Assembly: GCA_037127655.1 (NCBI GenBank)
Contig: JBAXXY010000059.1
Location: 1 to 14,903 of the forward strand
Source of the DNA: GWF2-38-69 sp037127655
GTDB taxonomy: Bacteria; Verrucomicrobiota; Lentisphaeria; Victivallales; GWF2-38-69
Reading direction: 5' to 3'
Length of the DNA: 14,903 bases
Shown: one piece after another, positions 14,861-14,903 of the stretch
Layout of the letters: each line of letters starts with the position of its first letter
How positions within the stretch are numbered: position 1 is the stretch's first letter
Position numbers and translations under genes: made by a program
The notes under the pieces: model-generated
The model's database searches: none
Told to the model about the DNA's origin: nothing
Seen by the model: only the letters and a program-made list of their open reading frames with translations

Positions 14861-14903
14861 TATATGGAAACGATATTGGAAATGCTCAGTGTATTTCTAT
14901 AAA

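Larger units (their letters stand above)
14803..14870. repeat. 11-bp inverted repeat overlapping the promoter
   Basis: TTTCCATATAG at 14803-14813 and CTATATGGAAA at 14860-14870 are perfect reverse complements separated by 46 bases. The right arm begins on the last base of the -12 TTGC element and covers the start region; the left arm lies about 30 bases upstream of the -24 element. It could bind a looping regulator or a bending protein such as IHF-like factors, but no match to a known site was recognised. Confidence 0.45.
14597..14903. other. Gene-free AT-rich control region at the right edge
   Basis: No convincing coding region is present. The longest reading at the edge, from an ATG at 14864, stops after 12 codons. 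The left part holds only a weak 6-bp inverted repeat (AGTTTA and TAAACT) just after the lipM-like gene, not a convincing terminator. The right part holds a sigma-54-type promoter, two long inverted repeats and a tandem repeat, listed separately. All point rightward to a gene outside the window. Confidence 0.75.

Noticed and set aside
14864..14902. Small peptide of 12 codons at the right edge
   Set aside because: Its ATG lies before the predicted sigma-54 transcript start, so it would not be in that message, and it has no ribosome site.
1..14903. Mobile element, prophage, CRISPR array or structural RNA gene
   Set aside because: No transposase, integrase, repeat-spacer pattern, tRNA-like or rRNA-like stretch was seen on either strand by eye.

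Overview
The window is AT-rich, densely coded bacterial DNA with ordinary ATG starts and mostly purine-rich ribosome sites. The organism is probably Gram-negative: there is an LpxC-family protein, a WaaP/Kdo-type kinase-like protein and a lipobox lipoprotein. It is also probably anaerobic, because it carries a glycyl radical enzyme with its radical-SAM activase. The phylum cannot be fixed from the sequence; a PVC-type or other deep-branching gut or sediment lineage is only a guess. I see no insertion sequence, CRISPR array, tRNA or rRNA.

Layout. 1-1486 (+) holds the C-terminal end of a papain-like cysteine peptidase with an extra beta-rich segment, then a SYLF-type lipoprotein. 1569-2893 (-) is a two-gene unit, a CYTH-domain protein and an FAH-family hydrolase, joined by an ATGA overlap. 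3014-4903 (+) is a glutamine-dependent asparagine synthetase, divergent from the CYTH gene. 4946-10342 (-) is a four-gene run in the order hflX, a TGS/SAD/uridine-kinase-like protein, a YjjI-family glycyl radical enzyme and its YjjW-family activase. 10487-14596 (+) is a tightly packed unit: lysS, a WaaP-like kinase, a divergent LpxC-like protein and a LipM/LplA-type octanoyl or lipoyl transferase. 14597-14903 has no gene but carries a textbook sigma-54 promoter, two long inverted repeats and a tandem 8-bp repeat, and must drive a gene beyond the right edge.

How the genes may work together. The kinase-like and LpxC-like proteins both point to lipid A or core modification, although the LpxC-like protein departs from the canonical metal site. 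The YjjI/YjjW pair is a complete radical enzyme system of unknown substrate. Its position next to a nucleoside-kinase-like gene echoes the E. coli yjjI-yjjW location beside the deo nucleoside genes.

Most worth following up are the sigma-54 control region at the right edge, the altered LpxC, the YjjI system and the peptidase with its inserted domain.
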